Shown here one piece after another: positions 1 through 8,388 of a DNA stretch of 64,000 bases; position 1 is the first letter of the stretch, and each line of letters opens with the position of its first letter. The translations under genes and the position numbers were made by a program. Source of the DNA: Alphaproteobacteria bacterium (GTDB lineage: Bacteria > Pseudomonadota > Alphaproteobacteria > UBA9219 > RGZA01); NCBI GenBank assembly GCA_033762625.1, contig JANRLI010000011.1:124001-188000 (forward strand). The letters are read 5' to 3'. The notes under the pieces were generated by a model. The model saw only the letters and a list, made by a program, of their open reading frames with translations, did no database searches and was not told where the DNA came from.

Positions 1-1
1 C

Positions 2-292
2 GGCTTCAAGACCGTACTCGAAATCGAAGGTGTTGGTTTCAAGGCTGCTGTTCAAGGCAAGGATTTGATTTTGAACATTGGCTTCAGCCACGAAGTACGC
101 TTCCCAATTCCAGAAGGCATTGCAATCAAGGCTGAAAAGCCAACCTTGCTTTCCATCACGGGTATCGACAAACAACGCGTTGGTCAGGTGGCTGCGGTTA
201 TTCGCGGTTACAAGCGTCCTGAACCTTATAAGGGTAAAGGCATCCGCTATCAGGGCGAAAAGATTCAACGTAAAGAAGGTAAGAAGAAGTAA
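2..292 (+). CDS. rplF: Large ribosomal subunit protein uL6, C-terminal part (5' end outside window)
   Basis: The reading frame is open from base 2 to the stop at 290-292, giving about 96 residues, roughly the second half of L6. Visible family marks are the second repeat start (LEIEGVGF), [18 protein letters not shown], and the C-terminal YKGKGIRY followed by RKEGKKK. L6 binds 23S rRNA near the sarcin-ricin loop. It is followed by rplR as in the spc operon. The start lies upstream of the window, so the gene is truncated only by the window edge. Confidence 0.96.
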   Translation, partial: GFKTVLEIEGVGFKAAVQGKDLILNIGFSHEVRFPIPEGIAIKAEKPTLLSITGIDKQRVGQVAAVIRGYKRPEPYKGKGIRYQGEKIQRKEGKKK

Positions 293-297
293 TGCGT

Positions 298-324
298 AGC
301 GGTTGTGCGAAGCACAGAGCGAAG
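298..324. repeat. Short palindromic repeat between rplF and rplR (copy 1)
   Basis: The core is a small hairpin, TGTGC-GAA-GCACA (304-316), flanked by AGCGGT on the left and GAGCGAA on the right. The same flanks surround a different, longer stem at 38708-38739. Shared flanks with a covarying stem suggest a dispersed palindromic element. It lies inside the 59-base rplF-rplR spacer of the spc operon and may be transcribed as an RNA hairpin. Only two copies are visible in this window, so the family status is an inference. Confidence 0.45.
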
Positions 325-351
325 TAAAAGAGAAGGTATTAGGAGTTAGCT

Positions 352-723
352 ATGTTAAGCAACAAAGATAAATTTGCCCGTCGTAAGCAGCGTGTTCGCA
401 CACGTCTTGCACGCCTAACCGAAACCGGTAAGGGTCGTTTGCGCTTGTCGATTTTCCGTTCAAGCAAGCACATGGTCGCGCAAATTATTGACGACACCAA
501 AGACGTAACCATCGCCATGGCATCCACCATGGATAAGGACTTGCGCAAGTCGCTCAAGACCACTGCAAACAAAGATGCAGCGGTAGCAGTTGGCAAGTTG
601 CTTGCACAACGCGCAATCAAAGCGGGTGTTAAACAAGTTGCATTTGACCGTGCAGGTTACCTTTACCATGGCCGCGTAAAAGCGCTGGCTGAAGGTGCAC
701 GTGAAGGCGGATTAGAATTTTAA
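352..723 (+). CDS. rplR: Large ribosomal subunit protein uL18
   Basis: This 123-residue protein has the usual L18 length. It begins with a basic stretch ([14 protein letters not shown]), carries [12 protein letters not shown] in the middle and ends with the typical GGLEF tail. L18 binds 5S rRNA and helps dock it in the central protuberance of the 50S subunit. The ATG at 352 is preceded by AGGAG at 341-345. It is followed after 18 bases by rpsE, as expected in the spc operon. Confidence 0.97.
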   Translation: MLSNKDKFARRKQRVRTRLARLTETGKGRLRLSIFRSSKHMVAQIIDDTKDVTIAMASTMDKDLRKSLKTTANKDAAVAVGKLLAQRAIKAGVKQVAFDRAGYLYHGRVKALAEGAREGGLEF

Positions 724-741
724 TTTTGAGAGGGTACATTA

Positions 742-1377
742 ATGGCGCAACGTCCTAAAAAACAAGAAGACGATAACAACAAGCGTTCTGAAAACCGTGG
801 CGGTGAGCAACGCGGTGGTGAACAGGGCGAAAACCCGTTTATCGAAAAGCTGGTTGCCGTAAACCGCGTTGCCAAAGTGGTGAAGGGCGGTAAGCGTTTT
901 GGTTTTGCAGCGCTGATGGTGATTGGCGATCAAAAAGGTCGCATTGGTTTTGCGCACGCAAAGGCACGCGAAGTGCCCGATGCAGTGAAGAAAGCAACCG
1001 AAGCAGCTAAACGTAACATGATCCGCATCCCATTGCGTGAAGGCCGCACCATTCATCACGATGTGTATGGCCATTTTGGTGCGGGTAAGGTTGTACTTCG
1101 CACGGCTCCTCCTGGTACCGGTATCATTTCAGGCGGACCAATGCGCGCGGTATTCGAAGTGCTGGGCGTACAAGACGTTATTTCCAAGTCGGTTGGTTCA
1201 TCCAATCCGCACAACATGATCCTTGCAACCCTGGAAGCACTGAAGTCAACCGTCAGCCCACGCCAAGTTGCAAACCGTCGTAACAAGAAAGTCAGCGACA
1301 TTGTTGGCAAGCAAAAAGAATATGGCGGCAAACTTGATGCAGAAGCTGCAACAAAAGAATCCGCGAAAGAGGAGTAA
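742..1377 (+). CDS. rpsE: Small ribosomal subunit protein uS5
   Basis: The protein has 211 residues, long for S5 (about 165-195). The conserved part starts near residue 30 ([18 protein letters not shown]) with the dsRBD-like N-domain, then the S5 C-domain (PAPPGTG-type segment, SSNPHNM). The first 28 or so residues are a charged, Asn/Glu/Arg-rich extension and the tail is acidic. S5 works in decoding accuracy and in mRNA unwinding at the entry channel. The stop is only 3 bases before rplO; in most bacteria rpmD (uL30) would sit between them. Confidence 0.97.
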   Translation: MAQRPKKQEDDNNKRSENRGGEQRGGEQGENPFIEKLVAVNRVAKVVKGGKRFGFAALMVIGDQKGRIGFAHAKAREVPDAVKKATEAAKRNMIRIPLREGRTIHHDVYGHFGAGKVVLRTAPPGTGIISGGPMRAVFEVLGVQDVISKSVGSSNPHNMILATLEALKSTVSPRQVANRRNKKVSDIVGKQKEYGGKLDAEAATKESAKEE

Positions 1378-1380
1378 ACA

Positions 1381-1857
1381 ATGAAACTGAACGAAATTCG
1401 CGATAACAAAGGTGCACGTAAACGCCCGATGATTGTTGGCCGTGGTATCGGCTCTGCACAAGGAAAGACATCAGGCCGCGGCGTAAAGGGTCAAAAGGCA
1501 CGTACCGGCGTTCGCTTGAAAGCGTTCGAAGGTGGTCAGATGCCATTGTACCGCCGTATGCCAAAGCGTGGATTTAATAATCCAAATGCAACGCAATACG
1601 CAGTGATGAACATTGGCGCCTTGCAACAAGCAATTGATGCGGGTCGTTTGAATGCCAAAGAAACCATTACCCAGGAAATGATGATTTTGGCTGGCGTTGT
1701 CAACAATGCAACTGGCGGCGTGAGCTTGCTGGCAAAAGGTGCGCTCAAGGCTAAAGTGAATGTGGTTGTTGCGCGCGCTTCTAAATCAGCTGTTGCTGCA
1801 ATTGAAAAGCTGGGTGGCAAAGTTACCATTGCTGGCGCTGAAGCAGCTGCTGCGTAA
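1381..1857 (+). CDS. rplO: Large ribosomal subunit protein uL15
   Basis: The 158-residue protein starts [14 protein letters not shown] and has the Gly/Lys/Arg-rich L15 N-terminus ([19 protein letters not shown]), the conserved [15 protein letters not shown] segment and a C-terminal L15 domain. L15 is a late-assembly 23S rRNA-binding protein. It lies 3 bases after rpsE and is tightly coupled to it. A hairpin follows before secY. Confidence 0.97.
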   Translation: MKLNEIRDNKGARKRPMIVGRGIGSAQGKTSGRGVKGQKARTGVRLKAFEGGQMPLYRRMPKRGFNNPNATQYAVMNIGALQQAIDAGRLNAKETITQEMMILAGVVNNATGGVSLLAKGALKAKVNVVVARASKSAVAAIEKLGGKVTIAGAEAAAA

Positions 1858-1901
1858 TCGCACATTGGCTTAACGCACTGCACAAATCATGATGATTAGG
1901 G

Positions 1902-1940
1902 AATGCCGGCGCAGGTGTCTTATACACTGGCCGGCATTTT
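1902..1940 (+). terminator. Hairpin between rplO and secY (attenuator or terminator)
   Basis: Inverted repeat AATGCCGGC (1902-1910) pairs perfectly with GCCGGCATT (1930-1938). The loop contains a further GTGT/ACAC pairing. TTTTC follows the stem, a short U-tract. Its place in the 166-base gap ahead of secY suggests partial termination that lowers secY-adk transcription relative to the ribosomal genes. This is an inference; the U-tract is weak. Confidence 0.5.
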
Positions 1941-2023
1941 CATTTGCACTATATGACCAGTCACTGTAAATTTTGCTAAGTAATTTAAGTCCTTCCATCA
2001 CTTTCATACCCTCCGAGGAACGC

Positions 2024-3370
2024 ATGGCATCCGCCGCAGAGCAACTAGCCTCTAACATCAATCTTGGTACCTTTGGTAAGGCAACTGAACTTAAGCAGCG
2101 CATTATGTTCACGCTGCTTGCGCTGATTGTTTACCGTCTTGGAACCTATATCCCTGTTCCGGGTATTGACCCTGTTGTATTGGAAGAATTCTTCCAGCAG
2201 CAATCGCGCGGTGTGCTTGGCATGGTTGATATTTTTGCTGGCGGCGCGCTTAGCCGTATGACGATTTTTGCACTCAGCATCATGCCGTATATTTCATCAT
2301 CGATTATCGTTCAATTGATGACCGCCGTACTTCCGCAACTGGAAGCCATGAAGAAGGAAGGTGAAGCTGGCCGTGCCAAGCTCAATCAATACACGCGCTA
2401 CCTCACAGTGTTCTTGGCGCTGATTCAATCTTATGCACTTGCAACAGGTCTTGAACACATGATGGGGCCATCTGGTCCTGCCGTGCCGGAAGCAGGTTTG
2501 CTATTCCGTCTAACAACCACTGTTACCTTAACGGCTGGCACATTGTTCTTGATGTGGCTTGGTGAACAAATCACCAGTCGCGGTATTGGTAACGGCACAT
2601 CGCTAATTATTTTCTCCAGCATCGTAGCGCGTATTCCATTCTCGATCGTGAATGCTTTGGAATTGGGACGTACAGGCGCGTTATCTGTTGGCGTAATTAT
2701 CCTGCTCATCATCATTATTCTGGCGGTGATTTATTTTGTGGTGTTTATGGAGCGCGCACAGCGCCGTGTATTGGTGCAATATCCAAAACGCCAAGTTGGC
2801 AATAAGGTCTATGGCGGTGAAGCAAGCCATTTGCCATTAAAGCTGAATTCCTCGGGCGTTATTCCGGCGATTTTCTCAAGCTCGCTCTTGCTCTTGCCAC
2901 TTACTGCTATTGGCTTCTTGGGCGCAGACGCATCATCGCCTTGGGCGCAGTGGATTTCACAGCATCTTGGCCATGGCAGCCCGCTGTTCATGTTCCTTTA
3001 TGCTGCACTGATTATCTTCTTCAGCTTTTTCTATACAGCGGTTGTGTTTAATCCCAAAGATACCGCTGATAATCTGAAGAAATATGGTGGCTTCATTCCG
3101 GGGATTCGCCCAGGTAACAACACCGCTGATTATCTTGATCATATTCTTACCCGTTTAACGGTTCTGGGCGCGATTTACATGGCGATTGTATGTTTGCTGC
3201 CAGAATTTTTGACGGCGGAATTTTCCATTCCATTCTACTTTGGCGGCACTAGCTTGTTGATTGTGGTGTCGGTAACCATGGATACGGTTGCGCGCATTCA
3301 ATCCCAGCTTTTGGCGCACCAATATGAAGGCCTAATCAAGAAAGCAAATCTCAAAGGAAAACGTAACTAA
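2024..3370 (+). CDS. secY: Protein translocase subunit SecY
   Basis: The protein has 448 residues with ten hydrophobic segments, the standard SecY length. The N-terminus NLGTFGKATELKQRI is followed by TM1 (LLALIVYRLGTYIPVPGID) and the plug region FAGGALSRMTIF. SecY forms the protein-conducting channel with SecE and SecG. I chose ATG 2024 because GAGGAA lies at 2015-2020; the open frame runs upstream to 1973 but without a ribosome site. The stop overlaps the adk start by one base (TAATG), indicating coupling. Confidence 0.97.
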   Translation: MASAAEQLASNINLGTFGKATELKQRIMFTLLALIVYRLGTYIPVPGIDPVVLEEFFQQQSRGVLGMVDIFAGGALSRMTIFALSIMPYISSSIIVQLMTAVLPQLEAMKKEGEAGRAKLNQYTRYLTVFLALIQSYALATGLEHMMGPSGPAVPEAGLLFRLTTTVTLTAGTLFLMWLGEQITSRGIGNGTSLIIFSSIVARIPFSIVNALELGRTGALSVGVIILLIIIILAVIYFVVFMERAQRRVLVQYPKRQVGNKVYGGEASHLPLKLNSSGVIPAIFSSSLLLLPLTAIGFLGADASSPWAQWISQHLGHGSPLFMFLYAALIIFFSFFYTAVVFNPKDTADNLKKYGGFIPGIRPGNNTADYLDHILTRLTVLGAIYMAIVCLLPEFLTAEFSIPFYFGGTSLLIVVSVTMDTVARIQSQLLAHQYEGLIKKANLKGKRN

Positions 3371-4035
3371 TGAGCGCAGCGGCAGAACCTATTATTTTAC
3401 TTGGACCCCCAGGCGCTGGTAAAGGCACGCAAGCCCGCCGCCTCGAAGAACACTATGGCCTGGTGCAGCTTTCAACAGGCGATGTATTGCGCGCTGCTGT
3501 AAAAGCCGGAACGCCATTAGGCCGTGAAGCCAAAACCTATATGGATGCAGGCAAGCTTGTTCCAGATGATTTGATTATCCGCCTCATTGAAGAATGGATG
3601 CAAAAGCCTGAAGCTAAAAAAGGCTTTATCCTTGATGGTTTCCCGCGCACCGTTCCGCAAGCCAAGGCGCTGGATGCGATGCTGCAAAAGCGCAGCATGA
3701 AGTTAAAAGCTGTCGTAGAAATGAAAGTGGATGACAAGGCTTTGGTAGAGCGCGTGTCAGGCCGTTTTAGTTGTGCAAAATGCGGCGAAGGTTATCATGA
3801 CAGCTTCAAGCCGCTGAAAAAAGCGGGCGAATGTGATAAGTGCCAAGGCAAGGAATTTGTTCGCCGCCCTGATGATAATGCGGAAACAATGAAGACACGC
3901 CTTGAAGCCTATCATGCGCAGACTGCGCCTATTATTCCATACTACCGCGACCAAGGTATTTTAGTGCAGGTAGATGGCATGGGCGAGATGAATGATGTCT
4001 ATGCCGAGATTAAAAGCGTTCTAAAACTTGCTTAG
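3370..4035 (+). CDS. adk: Adenylate kinase, zinc-LID type
   Basis: Adk converts AMP and ATP to two ADP in the cytoplasm. The 221-residue protein has the P-loop GPPGAGKGT at 12-20, DGFPRT in the core, and a LID domain with four cysteines (C135, C138, C155, C158) arranged as CxxC-N16-CxxC, a structural zinc site typical of the cysteine-LID class. Its position right after secY is the normal spc-operon order. The start overlaps the secY stop. Confidence 0.97.
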   Translation: MSAAAEPIILLGPPGAGKGTQARRLEEHYGLVQLSTGDVLRAAVKAGTPLGREAKTYMDAGKLVPDDLIIRLIEEWMQKPEAKKGFILDGFPRTVPQAKALDAMLQKRSMKLKAVVEMKVDDKALVERVSGRFSCAKCGEGYHDSFKPLKKAGECDKCQGKEFVRRPDDNAETMKTRLEAYHAQTAPIIPYYRDQGILVQVDGMGEMNDVYAEIKSVLKLA

Positions 4036-4157
4036 AACTCTAACTGCGGCGTTGGCTTTTCGCCGATTTCTGCGCTTCCGGGGCTCACGTACTCCAGCGT
4101 ACGCTGCGCTCCGGTTCTCGAACTCAACGAAAATCCTTAGCCGCAGCGAGATTCTAA
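4032..4157. repeat. Large imperfect palindrome between convergent adk and MFS genes
   Basis: Outer arms TTAGAA (4032-4037) and TTCTAA (4152-4157), then CTGCGGC (4044-4050) and GCCGCAG (4140-4146), are complementary. The inner arms stay partly complementary (TTTTCG with CGAAAA) up to a central CGTAC-6-GTACG hairpin (4088-4103). The whole 126 bases form one imperfect palindrome filling the intergenic space and touching both stop codons. It could be a bidirectional terminator or a REP-type repeat; no second full copy is seen here. Confidence 0.5.
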
Positions 4158-4165
4158 ATACTCGC

Positions 4166-5422
4166 TTAGGCCTTTTTATCTTCTTCCAGATATTCCAGCG
4201 AACGGCCGAATGTTTCCGGCAATCTAGATAGTGCAATGAGTGGCAGGATATAGCTTCCTGCCCCTACCAGCATCACAGCATCCAGTAATGGCATATGGTC
4301 CTTGAGCGCGCTGAGCGCCATGGTCATGGGTACCACGGAAGCTCGCGCAAAGTTCGGAACCGCTGTTGCAACCGTTGCACGCAGGTTGGTGCCAAAGCTT
4401 TCGGCTGAAATCATCGTCATCAATACCCAGCCGCCAGCACCAAACGCCATGAACCCATAAATCAGTTTTACGTCCAGTTCGGATAATGGGCGCGGAAGAA
4501 ATAACAGGCCGAGTGAGCCGACAACCGAGATGATCACGAATAAAGCAAACACAGGTCTGCGGCGCTTCACGAGTTGGCATAATAAAATACTACAGAAATC
4601 CCCCAGTGGCAGGGCGATATTGCAATACACCATCAATATAGCGGTTGCGATAATCGGCAGTCCTGCGTTTGGTAAAATTTCCTGTGAAAATGTCATCAGA
4701 ATTCCAAGTACAAACCAGGTAGGAAGACCCAGCATCATGCACCAAAAAAAACGCATGAAGCGTTCGCGTGTTGCAAACAACAAGCGGATATCACCTTTAT
4801 TCGGGCAGTGCGCCACATTTTTAAAGATGTCGGATTCCATGATTTTCATACGGAACAGCAACAGCACCAAGCCCATGCCGCCACCAATCATGTAGCAGAC
4901 ACGCCATTCGAATAATTGCGCAGTCACGCCTGCAAATAATGCACCCGTAACACCCAGCGCCACCATAAAGCCGACACCAAGCCCGCGTTTTTCTTTGGAT
5001 AAAATTTCGGAAATCAATGTCGCGCCAAGGCCAAGTTCGCCCGATAAGCCAAAGCCCGAGAGAAAGCGGAATACAGCAAAGCTTTCTACATTTGTTACAA
5101 AGCCGTTTGCGAGTGTTGCCAGCGAATAAGTCAAAATGGAAATAAACATCACGCGTGTACGGCCCAATTTATCGCCCAGCATGCCAAATACCAATCCGCC
5201 AATAAGCATGCCAACCATCTGCAAATTCAAAAGCAGAATGCCGGTATCCATTTGTTTAGCATCAGGAACGCCTAAATCTTTTAAGGCAATAACGCGGCTG
5301 GCAGCAAAGACCCAGATGTCATAGACATCGACAAAATAGCCCAGCGTTGTGACTAAAATAGTCATAACAACAAACGGGTTCATTTTTTGATTTGCGGTAT
5401 TTTCCATGATTGGCGTGTTCAT
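4166..5422 (-). CDS. MFS transporter, metabolite:H+ symporter-like
   Basis: This 418-residue membrane protein has about 12 hydrophobic segments. Loop 2-3 carries the MFS signature GDKLGRTRVM, and TM4/5 contain GFGLSGELGLGATLISE, similar to the sugar/organic-acid transporter group. Substrate cannot be told from sequence. It is convergent to adk and separated by a large palindrome; it breaks the usual adk-rpsM order. Two starts are possible (5422, or ATG at 5407); neither has a strong ribosome site. It is probably monocistronic and divergent from the signalling module. Confidence 0.85.
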   Translation of the reverse strand: MNTPIMENTANQKMNPFVVMTILVTTLGYFVDVYDIWVFAASRVIALKDLGVPDAKQMDTGILLLNLQMVGMLIGGLVFGMLGDKLGRTRVMFISILTYSLATLANGFVTNVESFAVFRFLSGFGLSGELGLGATLISEILSKEKRGLGVGFMVALGVTGALFAGVTAQLFEWRVCYMIGGGMGLVLLLFRMKIMESDIFKNVAHCPNKGDIRLLFATRERFMRFFWCMMLGLPTWFVLGILMTFSQEILPNAGLPIIATAILMVYCNIALPLGDFCSILLCQLVKRRRPVFALFVIISVVGSLGLLFLPRPLSELDVKLIYGFMAFGAGGWVLMTMISAESFGTNLRATVATAVPNFARASVVPMTMALSALKDHMPLLDAVMLVGAGSYILPLIALSRLPETFGRSLEYLEEDKKA

Positions 5423-5569
5423 AATTAAAGTGAAACGAATAGATGTGTTAATAGAAAGCTAATAGAAGGCTGTCCTTAACCGCATGTCAATCCTTTCATG
5501 GCATGAATATGCAGTAATCATAAGACTTTTCTTTCATGTGCATCCTGTCTCCTTTAAGGATTTTTCGCC

Positions 5570-5995
5570 GTGCCCAGTGAACCGCAACCAAAAATATTGA
5601 TTGCCGACGACCATTTTTTAATTCGGCAATTTGTAAAGCGCACCTTAGTGGACTCCGGCATGGAGAATGTCGATATGGTCAATGATGGAAACGAAGCGAT
5701 TGAAGCCATCAATACATCCATCGAGAAGAAAGATTTATACGATATTGTGTTTTTGGATTGGAATATGCCGGTTATGGCCGGCATTGATGTGCTGTCATAT
5801 ATCCGCACCAAGCCTGTATATCAAAATTCGGCTGTCGTGATGTTTACAGCGGAGTCCGAAAAACAGAATATTATGAAGGCCATCAAGATGGGCGCGACAT
5901 CCTATATCTTGAAACCGATTGCGCCGATGGAACTGAATAAGAAAATCCGTGAAATCATGGACTGGCTGCAAGGCCGGCGTCTGGCAAAGGTATAG
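5570..5995 (+). CDS. Single-domain CheY-like response regulator
   Basis: The 141-residue protein is only a receiver domain: acidic pair D13-D14, phospho-acceptor D63 in LDWNMP, switch T93 (FTAES) and K115 (LKP). There is no DNA-binding or enzymatic output. The GTG start at 5570 has AAGGA at 5556-5560. It is followed 8 bases later by a CheX-like gene and then an HPt-containing kinase, suggesting a closed phosphotransfer circuit in which this receiver is the phosphorylated output or sink. It differs clearly from the flagellar cheY at 45889. Confidence 0.92.
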   Translation: MPSEPQPKILIADDHFLIRQFVKRTLVDSGMENVDMVNDGNEAIEAINTSIEKKDLYDIVFLDWNMPVMAGIDVLSYIRTKPVYQNSAVVMFTAESEKQNIMKAIKMGATSYILKPIAPMELNKKIREIMDWLQGRRLAKV

Positions 5996-6003
5996 GAGGG
6001 GTA

Positions 6004-6516
6004 ATGACAACCAATCCTCCTTCCAAGCCGCTGGCGCTCGCATTGGGCGACCAGCTTGCACAAGATTTTTCGCATGCAGTGGGCGATGCCTTTAGCAAAA
6101 CATTCGGTATTGAAGTAAAGACCGGCCGCTATTCGATTGGTGAAGGCGCCGTAAGCTTGACTGGCGATGTATCGGGCGTTGTTGGGTTTGTTCAGGAAAA
6201 GCTCGAGGGGACATTAACGGCTTGTTTTAATATGAAAACAATCCGTACTGTTTTACCAAGGTTATTAGGGGATGATATTGAAATCACGCAAGCAGTCGCG
6301 ATGGACGCGGTTGGCGAGATCACCAATATGATTTTTGGCCAGATAAAAACCGAATTGAATAAGCGTGGCCATCATGTGCGCTTTGGTATGCCAAGTGTTA
6401 TCAGCGGTGATGGGCATTTTATTTCGCAGCTTCATCAGGGCCGTTACATGATCATGAATTTCGAGTTGGAAGGCGGTGTGATTCAAATCCATATCGCCTT
6501 GCATCACGGGGTATAA
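6004..6516 (+). CDS. CheX/CheC-like phosphatase domain protein
   Basis: This 170-residue protein resembles CheX-family CheY-P phosphatases. The family signature E-x-x-N is present as E105/N108 in the helix DAVGEITNMIFG, followed by a FGMPSVISG strand. CheX/CheC proteins dephosphorylate receiver domains by inserting this helix into the active site. Being directly between a single-domain receiver and the kinase, its likely substrate is the 5570 regulator; that is inference from context. The stop is one base from the next start, so it is translationally coupled. Confidence 0.8.
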   Translation: MTTNPPSKPLALALGDQLAQDFSHAVGDAFSKTFGIEVKTGRYSIGEGAVSLTGDVSGVVGFVQEKLEGTLTACFNMKTIRTVLPRLLGDDIEITQAVAMDAVGEITNMIFGQIKTELNKRGHHVRFGMPSVISGDGHFISQLHQGRYMIMNFELEGGVIQIHIALHHGV

Positions 6517-6517
6517 G

Positions 6518-8218
6518 ATGATGTCGGAATTGCCCACATCTGATCGGACGCTGCGGCAGGTGGAAATTATCCATACCAGCCTTGCCGGATTATCGCTCAT
6601 TTGTATGGTATTATTGGCTGGGTTGTTGCTGCCAGTATTCGGCTTTAGCCATGTACGCTCACTTCCAGTTGCTGCGCTTATCTGTGTTATTGTGTGCGTG
6701 GGCGTTGGCTATCTTTATTTTATGAATTACTGCGCACACAAAATTGTCCTGGAACAGGCCCGTCTGACAGATGTACTCACAAACAGTTTAGGTCAAGGCT
6801 TTTTGACCTTTGACGCAAAAGGGATATGCGGGTCTGCCTATTCGCAGGCCTGTTGCACATTGTTAGAATGCGAAAAAATCCCCGGCAAAAAAATCGCCGA
6901 TTTATTGAATGTAAGTCAGGAAGGCCGCGCTGATTTTGATGAATGGCTTAGCATTCTATATATGCCTGACCATGCGCTTAGTTTTGAAGATGCGGCGCGG
7001 TTTATGCCCGACCAGTTGTTGCATGATAATGGACGTGTGGTTCATTTGGCTTATCGCCCAGTGAGGGATAAACAAAAGCGTCTTGTGTGCATCGTGATGA
7101 TTGCAACTGACAAGACCGAAGAAAAAGACGCCCAAAAACGTGTGGATACCGAACGGCAGTTTGTGGCGATGGTGTGCGCGATTTTTGCTGAAAAACAAAG
7201 CTTCATGTTGACGATGACCGAAATGAAAGAGATGGTCGAGCGTCTCACGCGTATTGATGCAACATTATTCAGCCCAGAATTTTTCCGTGATGTGCACACC
7301 CTTAAAGGTGCTGCGATGCATTTCAAGATGGAAGTGATGGGTGAAAAACTGCATGGGCTTGAAAACACATTGCGCCAATTGCAAAGCACGGTTGCAGAAA
7401 TAGGTATTAATTCTGAAGCTCACGAAGCGTTATCGCAGCATCGCGCTGAGGTGCAATTGGAATTCGGACGTATCCAGAATTCGTTGCGTGCAGTTCTGGG
7501 GAATGAGAATGACCGTGTGCAGGGTATCATCGAAGTAGATGAAGACAGCCTTTATGATTTCGGTAAATTGCTCAAGCAGCATAATGTATCGCCCGATGTA
7601 TATTATGCGTATCAAAATAATCTGTTATCCGTACCGCTGTTCACATTGCTGAAATCGCTGGATAGACAGATGTTGCCGCTGGCAGAAAAGCTGGAAAAGA
7701 AAGTTAAACCGATTATCTTCAGAGGCGAAGAAGTTCGCTTGCCTGCAAAACCCTTGCAGCATTGGCTTATGGCGCTTACGCACGTTGTTCATAATATCGT
7801 TGACCACGGTATTGAAGCGCCGATTACGCGTATGGCAAAGGGGAAAGACCCGCAAGGCCAGGTGACCATTGATGTAAAGAAAGTCACAGGAGATGATGGA
7901 CGAAAATGGGTAGAGATAGTTATTTCCGATGATGGTGCAGGTATTGACCCGAACCGCGTGCGTCAAAAACTGATGACGGCAGACCCAGAAGGCAGTTGGC
8001 GTTTTGATGATGATGAACATATCATCCAGCAATTATTGACTCATGAAGTTTCAACCCGCGATGAAATTAGCATGTTGTCAGGCCGTGGTGCCGGCATGTC
8101 TGCTGTTTATCAAGAGGTACTGCATTTGAAAGGTCAGGCCGTGTTACGTTCTGAAATGCATAAAGGTACCCGCCTTATCATGCGCCTGCCCGAAAGCCTG
8201 CTGACTGAGTTCAAGTAG
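6518..8218 (+). CDS. Membrane-anchored CheA-like kinase: 2 TM + PAS + HPt + HATPase, no CheW domain
   Basis: The 566-residue protein has two TM helices (about 21-41 and 49-69) and a PAS-like region (about 85-205). An HPt domain follows with the phosphorylatable histidine H260 in DVHTLKGAAMHF, then a linker and a CheA-type ATPase (N-box N426 in HNIVDHGIE, DDGAGID, GRGAGMSAV, GTRLIMRLP). Unlike chemotaxis CheA it stops after the ATPase and has no CheW-like domain, so it should not join receptor arrays. Likely partner is the receiver at 5570. It is the last gene before the rpsM promoter region. Confidence 0.85.
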   Translation: MMSELPTSDRTLRQVEIIHTSLAGLSLICMVLLAGLLLPVFGFSHVRSLPVAALICVIVCVGVGYLYFMNYCAHKIVLEQARLTDVLTNSLGQGFLTFDAKGICGSAYSQACCTLLECEKIPGKKIADLLNVSQEGRADFDEWLSILYMPDHALSFEDAARFMPDQLLHDNGRVVHLAYRPVRDKQKRLVCIVMIATDKTEEKDAQKRVDTERQFVAMVCAIFAEKQSFMLTMTEMKEMVERLTRIDATLFSPEFFRDVHTLKGAAMHFKMEVMGEKLHGLENTLRQLQSTVAEIGINSEAHEALSQHRAEVQLEFGRIQNSLRAVLGNENDRVQGIIEVDEDSLYDFGKLLKQHNVSPDVYYAYQNNLLSVPLFTLLKSLDRQMLPLAEKLEKKVKPIIFRGEEVRLPAKPLQHWLMALTHVVHNIVDHGIEAPITRMAKGKDPQGQVTIDVKKVTGDDGRKWVEIVISDDGAGIDPNRVRQKLMTADPEGSWRFDDDEHIIQQLLTHEVSTRDEISMLSGRGAGMSAVYQEVLHLKGQAVLRSEMHKGTRLIMRLPESLLTEFK

Positions 8219-8357
8219 GGCCAAAACCCGCTTTTCGCACACATATAATATGTATTTCCTCAAAACAGATGCTTTGGCCTTAGGGTGCTAAGCAAAAAAC
8301 CCTTAAAAATCAATCTGTTCATTCTGGCCTAAAGATTAAAGAGGGGTTAAAGCCAGC

Positions 8358-8388
8358 CCTTGACTCAACCCTGTCAAGGCCTTACTTT
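8358..8388 (+). promoter_or_regulatory. Probable promoter of rpsM-rpsK-rpoA-rplQ, with inverted repeat over -35
   Basis: TTGACT (8360-8365), a 17-base spacer and TACTTT (8383-8388) form a sigma-70-like promoter in the 338-base gap (8219-8556). A perfect 7-bp inverted repeat, CCTTGAC (8358-8364) with GTCAAGG (8373-8379), covers the -35 and could be an operator or a chance overlap. A second stem CGCCC (8390-8394)/GGGCG (8411-8415) lies around the expected start. The rest of the gap is AT-rich with no recognisable gene. Confidence 0.4.

Noticed and set aside
4530-4895. 121-residue plus-strand frame within the MFS gene
   Set aside because: Antisense shadow; no ribosome site, basic and Ile/Asn-rich without motifs.
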